From assembly GCA_910584435.1 (NCBI GenBank), contig CAJUAP010000018.1, positions 1-64,000 of the forward strand: a stretch of DNA of 64,000 nucleotides. Reading direction: 5' to 3'. A program made the translations under genes and the position numbers. The notes under the pieces were generated by a model. It ran no database searches, had not been told where the DNA came from, and worked only from the letters and a program-made list of their open reading frames with translations. The first letter of the stretch is position 1. Every line of letters starts with the position of its first letter. This DNA is from an uncultured Acetatifactor sp. GTDB taxonomy: Bacteria > Bacillota > Clostridia > Lachnospirales > Lachnospiraceae. Positions 23,119-31,593 of the stretch are shown here, piece after piece.

Positions 23119-24840
23119 ATGAGTTTTATGGATGAGTTTAATTTCTGGCTGGAAGATGACTACTTTGACCAGGACACAAAGAATGAATTGCTTGCTATCC
23201 GCAACAATCAGGAAGAAATCGAAGAGAGATTTTACAAAGAGCTGGAATTCGGCACAGGAGGACTTCGGGGCATTATCGGTGCCGGAACCAATCGGATGAA
23301 TCTGTATACCGTCCGTAAGGCAACACAGGGTCTGGCAAATTTTATCATAAAGAAAGGAACGGAATCAAAAGGTGTGGCCATTGCCTATGATTCCAGGAAT
23401 ATGTCGCCGGAGTTTGCAGACGAGGCGGCATTGTGCCTGGCGGCAAATGGCATCAAAGCATATGTGTTTGATTCTCTGCGTCCTACACCGGAGCTTTCTT
23501 TTGCGCTTCGTACTCTTGGCTGTACAGCGGGCATTGTTGTAACGGCAAGCCATAATCCGCCGGAGTACAATGGCTATAAGGTATATTGGGAAGACGGCGC
23601 ACAGGTTACAGCGCCTTATGATAAGCAGATCATTGAGGAAGTGCAGAGTATAAAGGATTATCATACAGTAAAAACTATGTCTAAGGCAGAGGCTTTGGAA
23701 AAGGGTATGTATCAGGTGATAGGCAAAGATATCGATGATGCATATATGGCAGAGCTGAAGAAACAGATCATCCACCCGGAAATTATTGCGGAAATGGCTG
23801 ACGACATTAAAATTGTATATACACCTCTCTGTGGTACAGGAAATCTTCCGGCAAGGCGTATCTTGTCAGAGCTTGGCTTTAAGCATGTCTATGTGGTGCC
23901 GGAGCAGGAGAATCCCGATCCGCAATTTACCACATTGGATTATCCCAATCCGGAAGATCCCAAGGCATTTACCTATGCACTTCGCCTGGCAAAGGAAAAG
24001 GATGCGGATATAGTGCTGGCCACAGATCCGGATGCGGATCGTCTGGGTGTGTACGCCAAAGATACTAAGACGGGAGAGTATGTACCGTTTACCGGCAACA
24101 TGTCAGGGATGCTGATTGCGGAATATATATTAAGAGAGCGTACTGCCACAGGTACCATGCCGGAAAATCCTGCATTGGTTACCACAATCGTGACTACAAA
24201 TATGACCAATCCTATCACCAGCGCTTACGGCGTCAAGCTGATTGAGGTACTTACAGGTTTTAAGTTTATCGGTGAGCAGATTAAGCTTTTCGAGCAGAGC
24301 GGCAGTAACAATTATGTGTTTGGCCTGGAGGAAAGCTATGGCTGTCTGGCAGGTACGCATGCCAGGGATAAAGATGCCATTGTGGCAGTGATGTGCCTGT
24401 GCGAGGTGGCAGCTTACTGTAAGAAACAGGGCAGGACATTGTGGGATATGATGCTGGATACTTACGAGAAATATGGCTATTACAAGGAGTCGCAGTATAC
24501 CATTACTTTGAAGGGAATTGACGGTTCCAGGCAGATTGCGGAGATTATGGATAAGCTTCGCCGGAATCCGCCCAAGGCGTTTGGAGATATGAAGGTGTTG
24601 AAATTCAGGGATTATCAAACAGACCGGATTGTAGATATGGCTACAGGCCGGGAAGGGAAGACAGGTCTGCCTAAGTCCAATGTATTGTATTTTGAACTGC
24701 CTGAGGATGCATGGTGCTGCGCACGTCCTTCCGGTACGGAACCGAAGATTAAGTTCTACATGGGTGTAAAAGGCAGCAGTCTGGCAGATGCCCAGGCGAG
24801 ATTGGAGAAATTAACCGAGGATCTGAAAGCGGTGCTCTAA
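23119..24840 (+). CDS. pgcA: Phospho-sugar mutase (phosphoglucomutase type)
   Basis: The 573-residue protein interconverts hexose 1- and 6-phosphates, supplying NDP-sugars for the envelope genes that follow. It shows the active-site Ser loop TASHNPPEYNGYKVYW (residues ~140-155), the metal-binding ATDPDADRLGVY segment, the sugar-specificity loop FGLEESYGC, and the phosphate-binding RPSGTEPKIKFY near the C-terminus. Order and length fit the PgcA group of Firmicutes. The ATG has a GAGAGGAG site 8 bases before it. Substrate preference (glucose versus mannose) cannot be decided from sequence alone. Confidence 0.95.
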   Translation: MSFMDEFNFWLEDDYFDQDTKNELLAIRNNQEEIEERFYKELEFGTGGLRGIIGAGTNRMNLYTVRKATQGLANFIIKKGTESKGVAIAYDSRNMSPEFADEAALCLAANGIKAYVFDSLRPTPELSFALRTLGCTAGIVVTASHNPPEYNGYKVYWEDGAQVTAPYDKQIIEEVQSIKDYHTVKTMSKAEALEKGMYQVIGKDIDDAYMAELKKQIIHPEIIAEMADDIKIVYTPLCGTGNLPARRILSELGFKHVYVVPEQENPDPQFTTLDYPNPEDPKAFTYALRLAKEKDADIVLATDPDADRLGVYAKDTKTGEYVPFTGNMSGMLIAEYILRERTATGTMPENPALVTTIVTTNMTNPITSAYGVKLIEVLTGFKFIGEQIKLFEQSGSNNYVFGLEESYGCLAGTHARDKDAIVAVMCLCEVAAYCKKQGRTLWDMMLDTYEKYGYYKESQYTITLKGIDGSRQIAEIMDKLRRNPPKAFGDMKVLKFRDYQTDRIVDMATGREGKTGLPKSNVLYFELPEDAWCCARPSGTEPKIKFYMGVKGSSLADAQARLEKLTEDLKAVL

Positions 24841-24925
24841 TCTGCAAGTGCAGCGTCCTTCCAGGTCTGCGTTGGTTCGTGAATTGCCTGAGTTCTGTAA
24901 GAGATGCTGTCTGCGTTTTATCATG

Positions 24926-24973
24926 GATTGATTGTTTGTGCCCAAAGAGGTGGGCTTCGTTCCCTCTTGGTGG
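24926..24973 (+). repeat. Dispersed repeat (GATTGTTTGTGCC family) with hairpin, copy 3
   Basis: GATTGTTTGTGCCC runs into CCCAAAGAGG and, after a loop, CCTCTTGGTGG (24963-24973). A close relative is at 26669-26745. Confidence 0.7.
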
Positions 24974-24983
24974 CTTTGCCCCA

Positions 24984-25064
24984 AGTTCCCTGTCGGACTG
25001 TTATGGATGTTATGGTATGCTTCGATGGCATAATATGGCGGCTGTGACAATTGGACAGGGAACT
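24984..25064. repeat. 11-bp perfect inverted repeat AGTTCCCTGTC/GACAGGGAACT
   Basis: The arms at 24984-24994 and 25054-25064 are exactly complementary and flank 59 bases of noncoding sequence between pgcA and the next small gene. Confidence 0.75.
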
Positions 25065-25123
25065 ATTTCTATCATAAGAACCGGTATGGGCAGTGTATGG
25101 TAACATTCGGGTAAGGAGGGTAT

Positions 25124-25342
25124 ATGCGGAAAAAAGCAGGGATTGTGATTGCAGCAGGAATCTGTGGGGTGTTATGCGGTATTCTGGCAGTAGTGCATGA
25201 TAATGAAGTGATGGAAACTTATCCGGAACAGATGAATGTATATATGTATTGCCTCATAGGAGAGGGAGGAAGCAGTACCTTCGTGGAAGAGGCGCTCAAG
25301 GCATTAAAAGATTTAGGATGGGATGTTGAGGAGATAGAATGA
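25124..25342 (+). CDS. Small membrane-anchored protein, function unknown
   Basis: The 72-residue protein has an N-terminal hydrophobic segment (AGIVIAAGICGVLCGILAVV) that could be a membrane anchor or signal peptide, then an acidic tail ending DLGWDVEEIE. AAGGAGG lies just before the ATG. The stop overlaps the start of the downstream glycosyltransferase (ATGA), suggesting coupled translation and an accessory role in the same glycan pathway. No family is recognised. Confidence 0.6.
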   Translation: MRKKAGIVIAAGICGVLCGILAVVHDNEVMETYPEQMNVYMYCLIGEGGSSTFVEEALKALKDLGWDVEEIE

Positions 25343-26670
25343 ATCTGGCTGACATAAAGAAAACGGTATATTTTTTCCGTCGTAATGGCTTAAAAAAAAC
25401 CTGGTATGCTGTGAGAGAGCGGCTGGACGAAAGAAAGGAACCGCGGTACGAATGGATTCCGCCCACGGAGGCAGAGTTGGAGGCGCAGCGCGGCCATTGG
25501 GAAGAGGCATCTTTTTCCGTAACCTTCAGCATTTTGACGCCGGCATATAAAACGGCGGAAAAGTATTTAAGAGAGTTGATAGATTCTCTGCAGCAGCAGA
25601 CATATCCCAAGTGGGAGTTGATTCTGGCGGATGCCACGGAGGATGACAGTGTAAAGCAGGTGGCTGAGACAATCCAGGATGCCAGAATTCGATATATTCA
25701 TTTGCTTAAAAATGCAGGTATTGCAGGAAATACAAACCAGGCGCTTATCTATGCCGCAGGAGATTATGTGGGATTGCTGGATCATGATGATGTGTTGACG
25801 GAAAATGCTTTATATGAGATGGCGGCACAGATTGAACAGGGAAAAAAGCAGGGGTGTGGGCTGCAGATGCTCTATTCCGATGAAGATAAATGTAATGGGG
25901 ACGGGACAATATATTTTGATCCAAATAAAAAAGAAGATTTTAATCTGGATCTGCTCTTGAGCAATAATTATGTCTGCCATTTCCTGGTTATGAAACGGGA
26001 ATTGATACAGAAGCTGGGATTCAGAGCGGAATACGAGGGCGCCCAGGATTATGACCTGGTGCTGCGGAGTGTGGCAGAACTGCGGAAGAGGGAAGAAACC
26101 ATTGTGCATATTCCCAAGGTACTTTATCATTGGAGGTGTCATGAGGCTTCTACGGCGGAGAATCCCCAAAGCAAGCTCTATGCCTATGAGGCCGGCCGCA
26201 GGGCAATTCAGGATTTTGTCAATGAGGCAGGGTGGAAGGCAGAAGCGGCGTATACTTCTCATTTGGGGTTTTATGCGCTGCAGTATCAGGGAAGCATCTT
26301 TCAAATCAGACAGGATGTGGGTGTCATAGGGGGGAGTGTGGTACAAAGCGGCAGGTTGGTTGGGGGAAGAATGACGGCAGAGGGAAAGGTATTCTATGAG
26401 AAGCTGCCCACAGGGTACAGCGGTTATCTTCACAGGGCGGTGCTTCAGCAGGAAGCGGCTGCTGTGGATATCCGTAATATACGGGTGAGAGAAGAATGCC
26501 GGGAGATATTCCGGCGGATTACAGGGATTCCATATGGGACAGTTCAGGGGAAGGATTATTTTGATATTGCTCTTCTGCCGGAGGACTGTGATTTGGTACA
26601 ATTGAGCCTGGCGTTCTGCGCCGCCGTCAGGGAGGCAGGATATCGTATATTGTATCTGCCGGTTCAGTAA
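25339..26670 (+). CDS. GT2 family glycosyltransferase
   Basis: The 443-residue protein has a 45-residue N-terminal extension followed by a GT-A fold GT2 domain: SILTPAYKTAEKYL, NAGIAGNTNQAL, then YVGLLDHDDVLT containing the DxD-like metal site, and the acceptor part ending KVLYHWRCHEAST. The C-terminal ~120 residues (GVIGGSVVQSGRLVGG) form a second domain common in clostridial O-antigen or capsule GT2 enzymes. It probably adds a sugar to a growing surface polysaccharide at the cytoplasmic membrane. It is translationally coupled to the small gene upstream. Confidence 0.9.
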   Translation: MNLADIKKTVYFFRRNGLKKTWYAVRERLDERKEPRYEWIPPTEAELEAQRGHWEEASFSVTFSILTPAYKTAEKYLRELIDSLQQQTYPKWELILADATEDDSVKQVAETIQDARIRYIHLLKNAGIAGNTNQALIYAAGDYVGLLDHDDVLTENALYEMAAQIEQGKKQGCGLQMLYSDEDKCNGDGTIYFDPNKKEDFNLDLLLSNNYVCHFLVMKRELIQKLGFRAEYEGAQDYDLVLRSVAELRKREETIVHIPKVLYHWRCHEASTAENPQSKLYAYEAGRRAIQDFVNEAGWKAEAAYTSHLGFYALQYQGSIFQIRQDVGVIGGSVVQSGRLVGGRMTAEGKVFYEKLPTGYSGYLHRAVLQQEAAAVDIRNIRVREECREIFRRITGIPYGTVQGKDYFDIALLPEDCDLVQLSLAFCAAVREAGYRILYLPVQ

Positions 26671-26745
26671 TTGTTTACCCGCTAAAGAGGTGGGGGTGTC
26701 CCGCCAAAGAGGTGGGCGTTATCCCCTCTTGGCGGTATGTCAGGA
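26669..26745 (+). repeat. Dispersed repeat with hairpin, copy 4
   Basis: AATTGTTTACCCGC is followed by two AAAGAGGTGGG segments and the hairpin CCGCCAAAGAGG (26701-26712) with CCTCTTGGCGG (26725-26735), then TATGTCAGGAAGC. It begins at the stop codon of the GT2 gene. Confidence 0.7.
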
Positions 26746-26815
26746 AGCGGGAAGGACATGAAGGTTTTATAAGGCAGTCAGGGTGTAGGGAACTTGGACA
26801 GGAGATGCGGAGAGG

Positions 26816-27784
26816 ATGAAGAAGGTAACGGTGGTTATCCCTAATTATAATGGAATGAAATTTATTGAAGAATGCCTGAATGCCATACTGAATCAGGATG
26901 CGGATACACCGGACTACCAGGTGCTGGTGGTGGATAACGGTTCTGAGGATGGAAGTCTGGAACTGATTCATTCGCAGTTTCCCAAGGTGAAGACCATTGC
27001 GCTGAATTCCAATACCGGTTTCTGCCATGCGGTCAATGTGGGAATCCGGGCGGCGGATACTCCATATGTGTTATTGCTTAATAATGATACCAGGGCGGAT
27101 GCCCGTTTCGTCAGGTCGCTGTATGATGCCATAGAAGATAAGCCGTCTGCGTTTTCTGTCAGTGGGAAGATGCTTATGTGGGACAACCCGGAGCGGATAG
27201 ATGACGCCGGAGACAGATATTGTGTTCTTGGATGGACATATGCAAGGGGAAAGGGTAAGCCTGCAGCAGATTACGGAAAAGCTTCGGAAATATTTTCTGC
27301 CTGCGGGGGCGCTGCTATTTACAGAAAAAGTATTTTGGATCAAATCGGCCTTTTTGATGAGGCTCATTTTGCATATCTGGAAGATTTAGACCTGGGATAT
27401 CGGGCAAAGCTTTACGGCTATAAAAATTATTATGAACCCTCTGCGGCTGTGATTCATTACGGCAGCGGAACCAGCGGTTCAAGGTATAATTCATGGAAGA
27501 CATCACTGGCAGCCGCCAACAGTATCTATGTCATTGCGAAAAATATGCCGCTGCTGCAGATACTCTGGAATCTGCCTTTTCTGGTGCTGGGATTTTTCCT
27601 GAAATTTCTTTTCTTTTGCAGGAAGGGAATGGGAATGATATATGTAAAGGGATTAAGGGATGGCTTCATAAAATCTTTTGCCAATTCCAGGCATCCCAGG
27701 ACGGGCCGGGGAAAACTGGGAAATTGTTTCGCTATACAGTGGCAGCTTTATCTCAATACCCTTAGAATTCTTAAGAAATATTAA
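26816..27784 (+). CDS. GT2 glycosyltransferase, rhamnosyltransferase-like
   Basis: The 322-residue protein has the GT2 opening VVIPNYNGMKFIEECL, the LVVDNGSEDGSLE nucleotide-binding strand, LLNNDTRADARF with the DxD-like metal site, and DLDLGYRAKLYGYK as the acidic catalytic segment, which resemble bacterial rhamnosyltransferases. A hydrophobic stretch near residue 250 (LQILWNLPFLVLGFFLKFLFF) may attach it to the membrane. It follows the previous GT2 gene in the same direction, separated by a dispersed hairpin repeat. Sugar specificity is inferred only from family resemblance. Confidence 0.88.
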   Translation: MKKVTVVIPNYNGMKFIEECLNAILNQDADTPDYQVLVVDNGSEDGSLELIHSQFPKVKTIALNSNTGFCHAVNVGIRAADTPYVLLLNNDTRADARFVRSLYDAIEDKPSAFSVSGKMLMWDNPERIDDAGDRYCVLGWTYARGKGKPAADYGKASEIFSACGGAAIYRKSILDQIGLFDEAHFAYLEDLDLGYRAKLYGYKNYYEPSAAVIHYGSGTSGSRYNSWKTSLAAANSIYVIAKNMPLLQILWNLPFLVLGFFLKFLFFCRKGMGMIYVKGLRDGFIKSFANSRHPRTGRGKLGNCFAIQWQLYLNTLRILKKY

Positions 27785-27855
27785 GAAACAGCTTCATAAA
27801 TTCCTAAGTTGCACTTTTTATAATAATATAGTAAGGTATATTGCAGGTGGCGCTT

Positions 27856-29262
27856 ATGATAAAAGACAATCAGAAGGTATTCAACCGCTTAATGGTGGTT
27901 GCGGATGCTGCGATTACGGCGGCATCGCTCATGTCAGCCTATTTTTTTAAATTTTATATTTTAAATGATGGGCCGGGTGTGGGGGTGCTTCCGGCAGGCG
28001 ATTACCTTATGCTGCTGCCATTTCTGGTTCCCATGTACATGCTGCTGTATTATTCCAATGACGTATACTCTCCCAAGCGGACGGTGCGGCGGAGATTTGA
28101 AATTTACGGCATTATCAAGGCGAATACCATCGGAATCATGGCATTAATTATTATATTATATATGATCATCCGTGAGATTAATTTTTCTCGTTCTGTGATG
28201 GCATTTTTTTATGTTTTTAATGTGTTTTTTACATCCTGTTTTCGATTGGCGCTGCGCAAGGGGCTGCATACTATCCGTTCCAGGGGATACAATTTGAAGC
28301 ATATCCTGCTGGTGGGGTATTCCAGGGCGGCGGAAGAATATATTGACAGGTTGACGGACAATCCTCAGTGGGGGTATGTGGCCTGCGGCATATTGGACAA
28401 TCATATTCCGGCGGGCACACTGTATAAAGGAGTGAAGGTACTTGGCAGTCTGGGAAATCTGGAAATTATTCTGCCGGAGAATAAGATGGATGAGATTGCA
28501 ATTACATTGTCGCTGAAGGATTATGACTATCTGGAAAGTATTGTGACCGTCTGTGAAAAGTCGGGAGTGCACACAAAATTTATTCCCGATTACAACAGTT
28601 TGATTCCCAGCAAACCTTATACAGAGGATTTAATGGGACTTCCGGTAGTGAATATCAGGTATGTACCTTTGACGAATACCGGGAATATTTTCTTAAAACG
28701 TGTTATGGACATTGTGGGTTCTCTGGTGGGGATTGCGATTACTTCACCTATTATGCTGGCTGCTGCGCTGCTGATTAAACTTACCAGCCGCGGCCCTGTT
28801 ATTTTCAGGCAGGAGAGGGTCGGGCTTCATAACAGTTCTTTTTATATGTATAAGTTCCGCAGTATGGAGCTGCAGTCGCCCAAGGAGGAGAAGAAAGCCT
28901 GGACGGTGAAGGATGATCCCAGGGTCACTGCTGTGGGAAAGTTCCTGAGGCGAACCAGTCTGGATGAGCTGCCTCAGCTGTTTAACATCTTAAAAGGGGA
29001 TATGAGCCTGGTGGGTCCCAGGCCGGAAAGACCGCTTTTTGTGGAGAAGTTCAAGGAAGAAATACCAAGGTACATGGTAAAGCATCAGGTAAGACCGGGG
29101 CTGACAGGATGGGCCCAGGTAAATGGTCTGCGGGGGGACACTTCCATTCGGAAACGGGTTGAATATGATATATACTATATTGAGAATTGGACCATATGGT
29201 TTGATTTAAGGATAATTCTGATGACTTTTTTCACCGGGTTTATCAACAAAAATGCGTACTGA
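27856..29262 (+). CDS. Polyprenyl glycosylphosphotransferase (priming sugar transferase)
   Basis: This 468-residue integral membrane enzyme should transfer a sugar 1-phosphate to undecaprenyl phosphate, the first step of polysaccharide synthesis. It has four or five N-terminal membrane segments, a central Rossmann-like domain (HILLVGYSRAAEEYIDRL) and a C-terminal bacterial sugar-transferase domain: IFRQERVGLHNSSFYMYKFR, LRRTSLDELPQLFNILKGD, SLVGPRPERP and RPGLTGWAQVNG. ATG 27856 with AGGTGG 5 bases upstream is chosen over an in-frame TTG at 27841. It sits between GT2 enzymes and the LCP gene, as in capsule or wall polysaccharide loci. Confidence 0.93.
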   Translation: MIKDNQKVFNRLMVVADAAITAASLMSAYFFKFYILNDGPGVGVLPAGDYLMLLPFLVPMYMLLYYSNDVYSPKRTVRRRFEIYGIIKANTIGIMALIIILYMIIREINFSRSVMAFFYVFNVFFTSCFRLALRKGLHTIRSRGYNLKHILLVGYSRAAEEYIDRLTDNPQWGYVACGILDNHIPAGTLYKGVKVLGSLGNLEIILPENKMDEIAITLSLKDYDYLESIVTVCEKSGVHTKFIPDYNSLIPSKPYTEDLMGLPVVNIRYVPLTNTGNIFLKRVMDIVGSLVGIAITSPIMLAAALLIKLTSRGPVIFRQERVGLHNSSFYMYKFRSMELQSPKEEKKAWTVKDDPRVTAVGKFLRRTSLDELPQLFNILKGDMSLVGPRPERPLFVEKFKEEIPRYMVKHQVRPGLTGWAQVNGLRGDTSIRKRVEYDIYYIENWTIWFDLRIILMTFFTGFINKNAY

Positions 29263-29277
29263 TAAGGAGAAGGTATT

Positions 29278-30354
29278 ATGGCAGCGAGAAGAACAAGAGC
29301 AAATCAAAAGGGAAAAATTATTTTGTTTGTCGTGGAGATCATTATTATCATCTTTATGGTGGTGGTTCTGTATCTTGTGATGAACAGCAAGGCTGGCGAA
29401 GGACCCAAGTTGTCTAATTTGGATCCGAAAAAGGTAGAGATACATGAAGAGATAGAGCAGCAGACAGAAGAAGGCGGTACCATGCATGGCTATATGAATA
29501 TAGCATTGTTTGGCCTGGATGCGGAGACGGACAGCCAGCTGTTCAGCAACAGCAGAAGCGACTGTACTATGATTGCCAGCATTAATCTTGACACAGGGGA
29601 TATTAAGCTGGTCAGCGTTTACCGGGATACTTATCTTAATATCGGTACGGATAAATATCAGAAATGTAATGCAGCCTATTCCTTTGGCGGTGCAGAGCAG
29701 GCGGTTAAGATGCTGAATATGAATCTGGATATGAACATTACCAATTTTGTGGCGGTGGGTTATAAAGGCTTGAGCAGTGTCATTGACGGACTGGGCGGTG
29801 TATACGTGGATGTAGACAGTGAAGAAATTAAACATATCAATAATTATCAGATTGGTGTGGCAAATGTATTGAAATGTGACTATACACCGGTTGAAAATAC
29901 AGGATACCAGTTATTGAATGGTCTGCAGGCATCAGCTTACTGCCGTATCCGTCAGACCGCAGGCAGTGATTTTCAGCGTACTGCCCGTCAGAGGGAAGTG
30001 CTGAAGGCGATTGAAGAGCAGGCGAAGAAAACGGATTTGGCTACGCTGACTAAGGTATTTAATGATTGTATCGGCAATATTTATACCAGCCTTGATTCCA
30101 AAGATATTCTGGAGCTGCTGCAGAATATCGGTAATTACAAAATTGTGGAGGAAGATGGCTTCCCTCAGGCTGATATGCGTGGAAATGCCAATGTCGGCGC
30201 TTATGGTGCCTGTGTTATCCCCACAAGTCTGGAGGATAATGTGGTATGGCTGCACCAGTTCCTGTTTGATGATCAGGATTATACGGTTACGGATAGTGTA
30301 AAGGAATACAGTCAGAAAATCAAGTCGGATACAGCCGCATATCTTCAAAAATAA
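29278..30354 (+). CDS. LytR-CpsA-Psr (LCP) family ligase
   Basis: LCP proteins transfer lipid-linked polysaccharides to peptidoglycan outside the membrane. The 358-residue protein has a short basic N-terminus, one membrane segment (IILFVVEIIIIIFMVVVLYLV) and the LCP domain: SRSDCTMIASINLDTGDIKLVSVYRDT, FVAVGYKGLSSVIDGLGGV and the Arg-rich CRIRQTAGSDFQRTARQ. These carry the Asp and Arg residues that bind pyrophosphate. It follows the priming transferase by 15 bases and is certainly in the same operon. Length is normal. Confidence 0.93.
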   Translation: MAARRTRANQKGKIILFVVEIIIIIFMVVVLYLVMNSKAGEGPKLSNLDPKKVEIHEEIEQQTEEGGTMHGYMNIALFGLDAETDSQLFSNSRSDCTMIASINLDTGDIKLVSVYRDTYLNIGTDKYQKCNAAYSFGGAEQAVKMLNMNLDMNITNFVAVGYKGLSSVIDGLGGVYVDVDSEEIKHINNYQIGVANVLKCDYTPVENTGYQLLNGLQASAYCRIRQTAGSDFQRTARQREVLKAIEEQAKKTDLATLTKVFNDCIGNIYTSLDSKDILELLQNIGNYKIVEEDGFPQADMRGNANVGAYGACVIPTSLEDNVVWLHQFLFDDQDYTVTDSVKEYSQKIKSDTAAYLQK

Positions 30355-30449
30355 GATTGTATTGGGGTGAAACGTATGGGAAGGGGGCTTTGGGCTCCCT
30401 TTCTCATTTTGCAGGACGGATTCCATGAGATAAAAAGAGGTGCTGATAT

Positions 30450-31394
30450 TTGAAGATTGATGTGATTATTCCTATATATAAACCGGGCAAGGCTCTCTTT
30501 GCGCTTCTGGACAGGCTGCAGGGGCAGACAGTGCCGATTCAAAGTATTATTTTAATGAACACAGGGAAAAAAAATTTTGAACGGCTGGTGTCCGAAAGTG
30601 AGTTTGGAGAGAAATATTCCAATGTCATAGTACATCATCTGGCTAAGAGGGAATTTGACCATGGAGGAACGCGGCATCAGGGGGTGCAGTATTCCCATGG
30701 GGACGTTTTCGTGATGATGACCCAGGATGCATGGCCTGTGGATTCTTATCTGATAGAACATTTGGTTAAAGCCCTGAAGGGAAAGGTGGCAGTGGCATAT
30801 GCCAGGCAGGTATCCGCAGAAAATGCCCCGGAATTTGAGAAGATATCCAGAGGATACAATTACCCGGCCAAATCCCAGGTAAAGACAGCCGCGGATTTGG
30901 ATAGGCTGGGAATTAAGACTTTTTTCTGTTCCAATGTATGTGCTGCATACAGGAGGGATGTCTATGAGGAATCGGGCGGATTTATCAGGCATACAATTTT
31001 TAATGAGGATATGATATATGCTGCAGGGGTGATTAGGGCAGGATATGGGGTAGCCTATGCGGCTGAGGCTGAAGTGGTGCATTCTCATAATTACACTAAT
31101 TGGATGCAGCTGCGGCGCAATTTTGATTTGGGCGTGTCACAGGCAGATCATCCGGAGGTATTTGCAGGTGTGGCATCGGAAGCGGAGGGAAAGAAGCTGG
31201 CAGTTGCAGCGTGGAAGTATCTTCGGAATAGAAAATGCCTCTGCAAATTTCCCGGCTTCTGCCTTCAATGCGGCTTCAAGTATGCAGGATATCTGATGGG
31301 AAGGCATTATAAGTCTATGCCTGAGCGTTTGATATTGCGTATTACAATGAATCAGGAGTATTGGAAGCAGGGAACAAATTGCCGCGAGCGGTAA
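30450..31394 (+). CDS. GT2 glycosyltransferase, rhamnosyltransferase-like
   Basis: The 314-residue protein has a GT2 domain: DVIIPIYKPGKALFALLDRL, then KREFDHGGTRHQGVQ and VFVMMTQDAWPVD, a pattern typical of rhamnosyltransferases where the Asp-x-Asp-like site is TQDAWP. The acidic IFNEDMIYAAGVI segment provides the likely catalytic base. The start is TTG at 30450, preceded by AGAGGTG. The final residues (GTNCRER) and the stop codon are encoded by the first copy of the repeated leader hairpin module at 31371, so the gene's 3' end has been replaced or extended by that element. Confidence 0.88.
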   Translation: MKIDVIIPIYKPGKALFALLDRLQGQTVPIQSIILMNTGKKNFERLVSESEFGEKYSNVIVHHLAKREFDHGGTRHQGVQYSHGDVFVMMTQDAWPVDSYLIEHLVKALKGKVAVAYARQVSAENAPEFEKISRGYNYPAKSQVKTAADLDRLGIKTFFCSNVCAAYRRDVYEESGGFIRHTIFNEDMIYAAGVIRAGYGVAYAAEAEVVHSHNYTNWMQLRRNFDLGVSQADHPEVFAGVASEAEGKKLAVAAWKYLRNRKCLCKFPGFCLQCGFKYAGYLMGRHYKSMPERLILRITMNQEYWKQGTNCRER

Positions 31395-31448
31395 TTAAGA
31401 CAGTCTCGGAACGGAGGCAGAAATAAGGGGGGCTGAAGTGGAGAGACC
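31371..31448 (+). ncRNA. glmS leader unit 1 (hairpin module plus decayed helix)
   Basis: GGAACAAATTGCCGCGAGCG at 31371 opens the module; GTCTC (31403-31407) can pair with GAGAC (31443-31447), with GGAACGGA on the 5' side and GAAGTGGA on the 3' side. The inner helix is very short here (CAG/CTG), as if decayed. The module overlaps the end of the preceding coding region. Confidence 0.6.
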
Positions 31449-31588
31449 GGAACAAATTGCCGCGAGCGGCAATTAAAACAGTCTCGGAACGGAGGTGCCC
31501 GGAAGGAAATTACAGCTGCGCCCTATGCAGATGGAATTTTCTTCCCTTCAGGGGCACCGAAGTGAAGAGACGGAACTGGAATAGGAGG
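31449..31588 (+). ncRNA. glmS leader unit 2, structured RNA
   Basis: The AATTGCCG/CGGCAATT hairpin is followed by GTCTC (31481-31485) pairing with GAGAC (31567-31571), an internal loop GGAACGGA opposite GAAGTGAA, GGTGCCC (31494-31500) with GGGCACC (31552-31558), a long arm 31501-31511 with 31535-31545 and an apical CTGC/GCAG. AGGAGG (31583-31588) follows, 5 bases before the glmS ATG. The plan matches the RNAs at 4689 and 55524. It lacks the conserved core of the glmS ribozyme, so it is a different candidate control element. Confidence 0.65.
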
Positions 31589-31593
31589 ACAGT

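Noticed and set aside
31395..31593. glmS ribozyme upstream of glmS
   Set aside because: The conserved ribozyme core and cleavage-site context are not present; the region consists of repeated hairpin modules instead.
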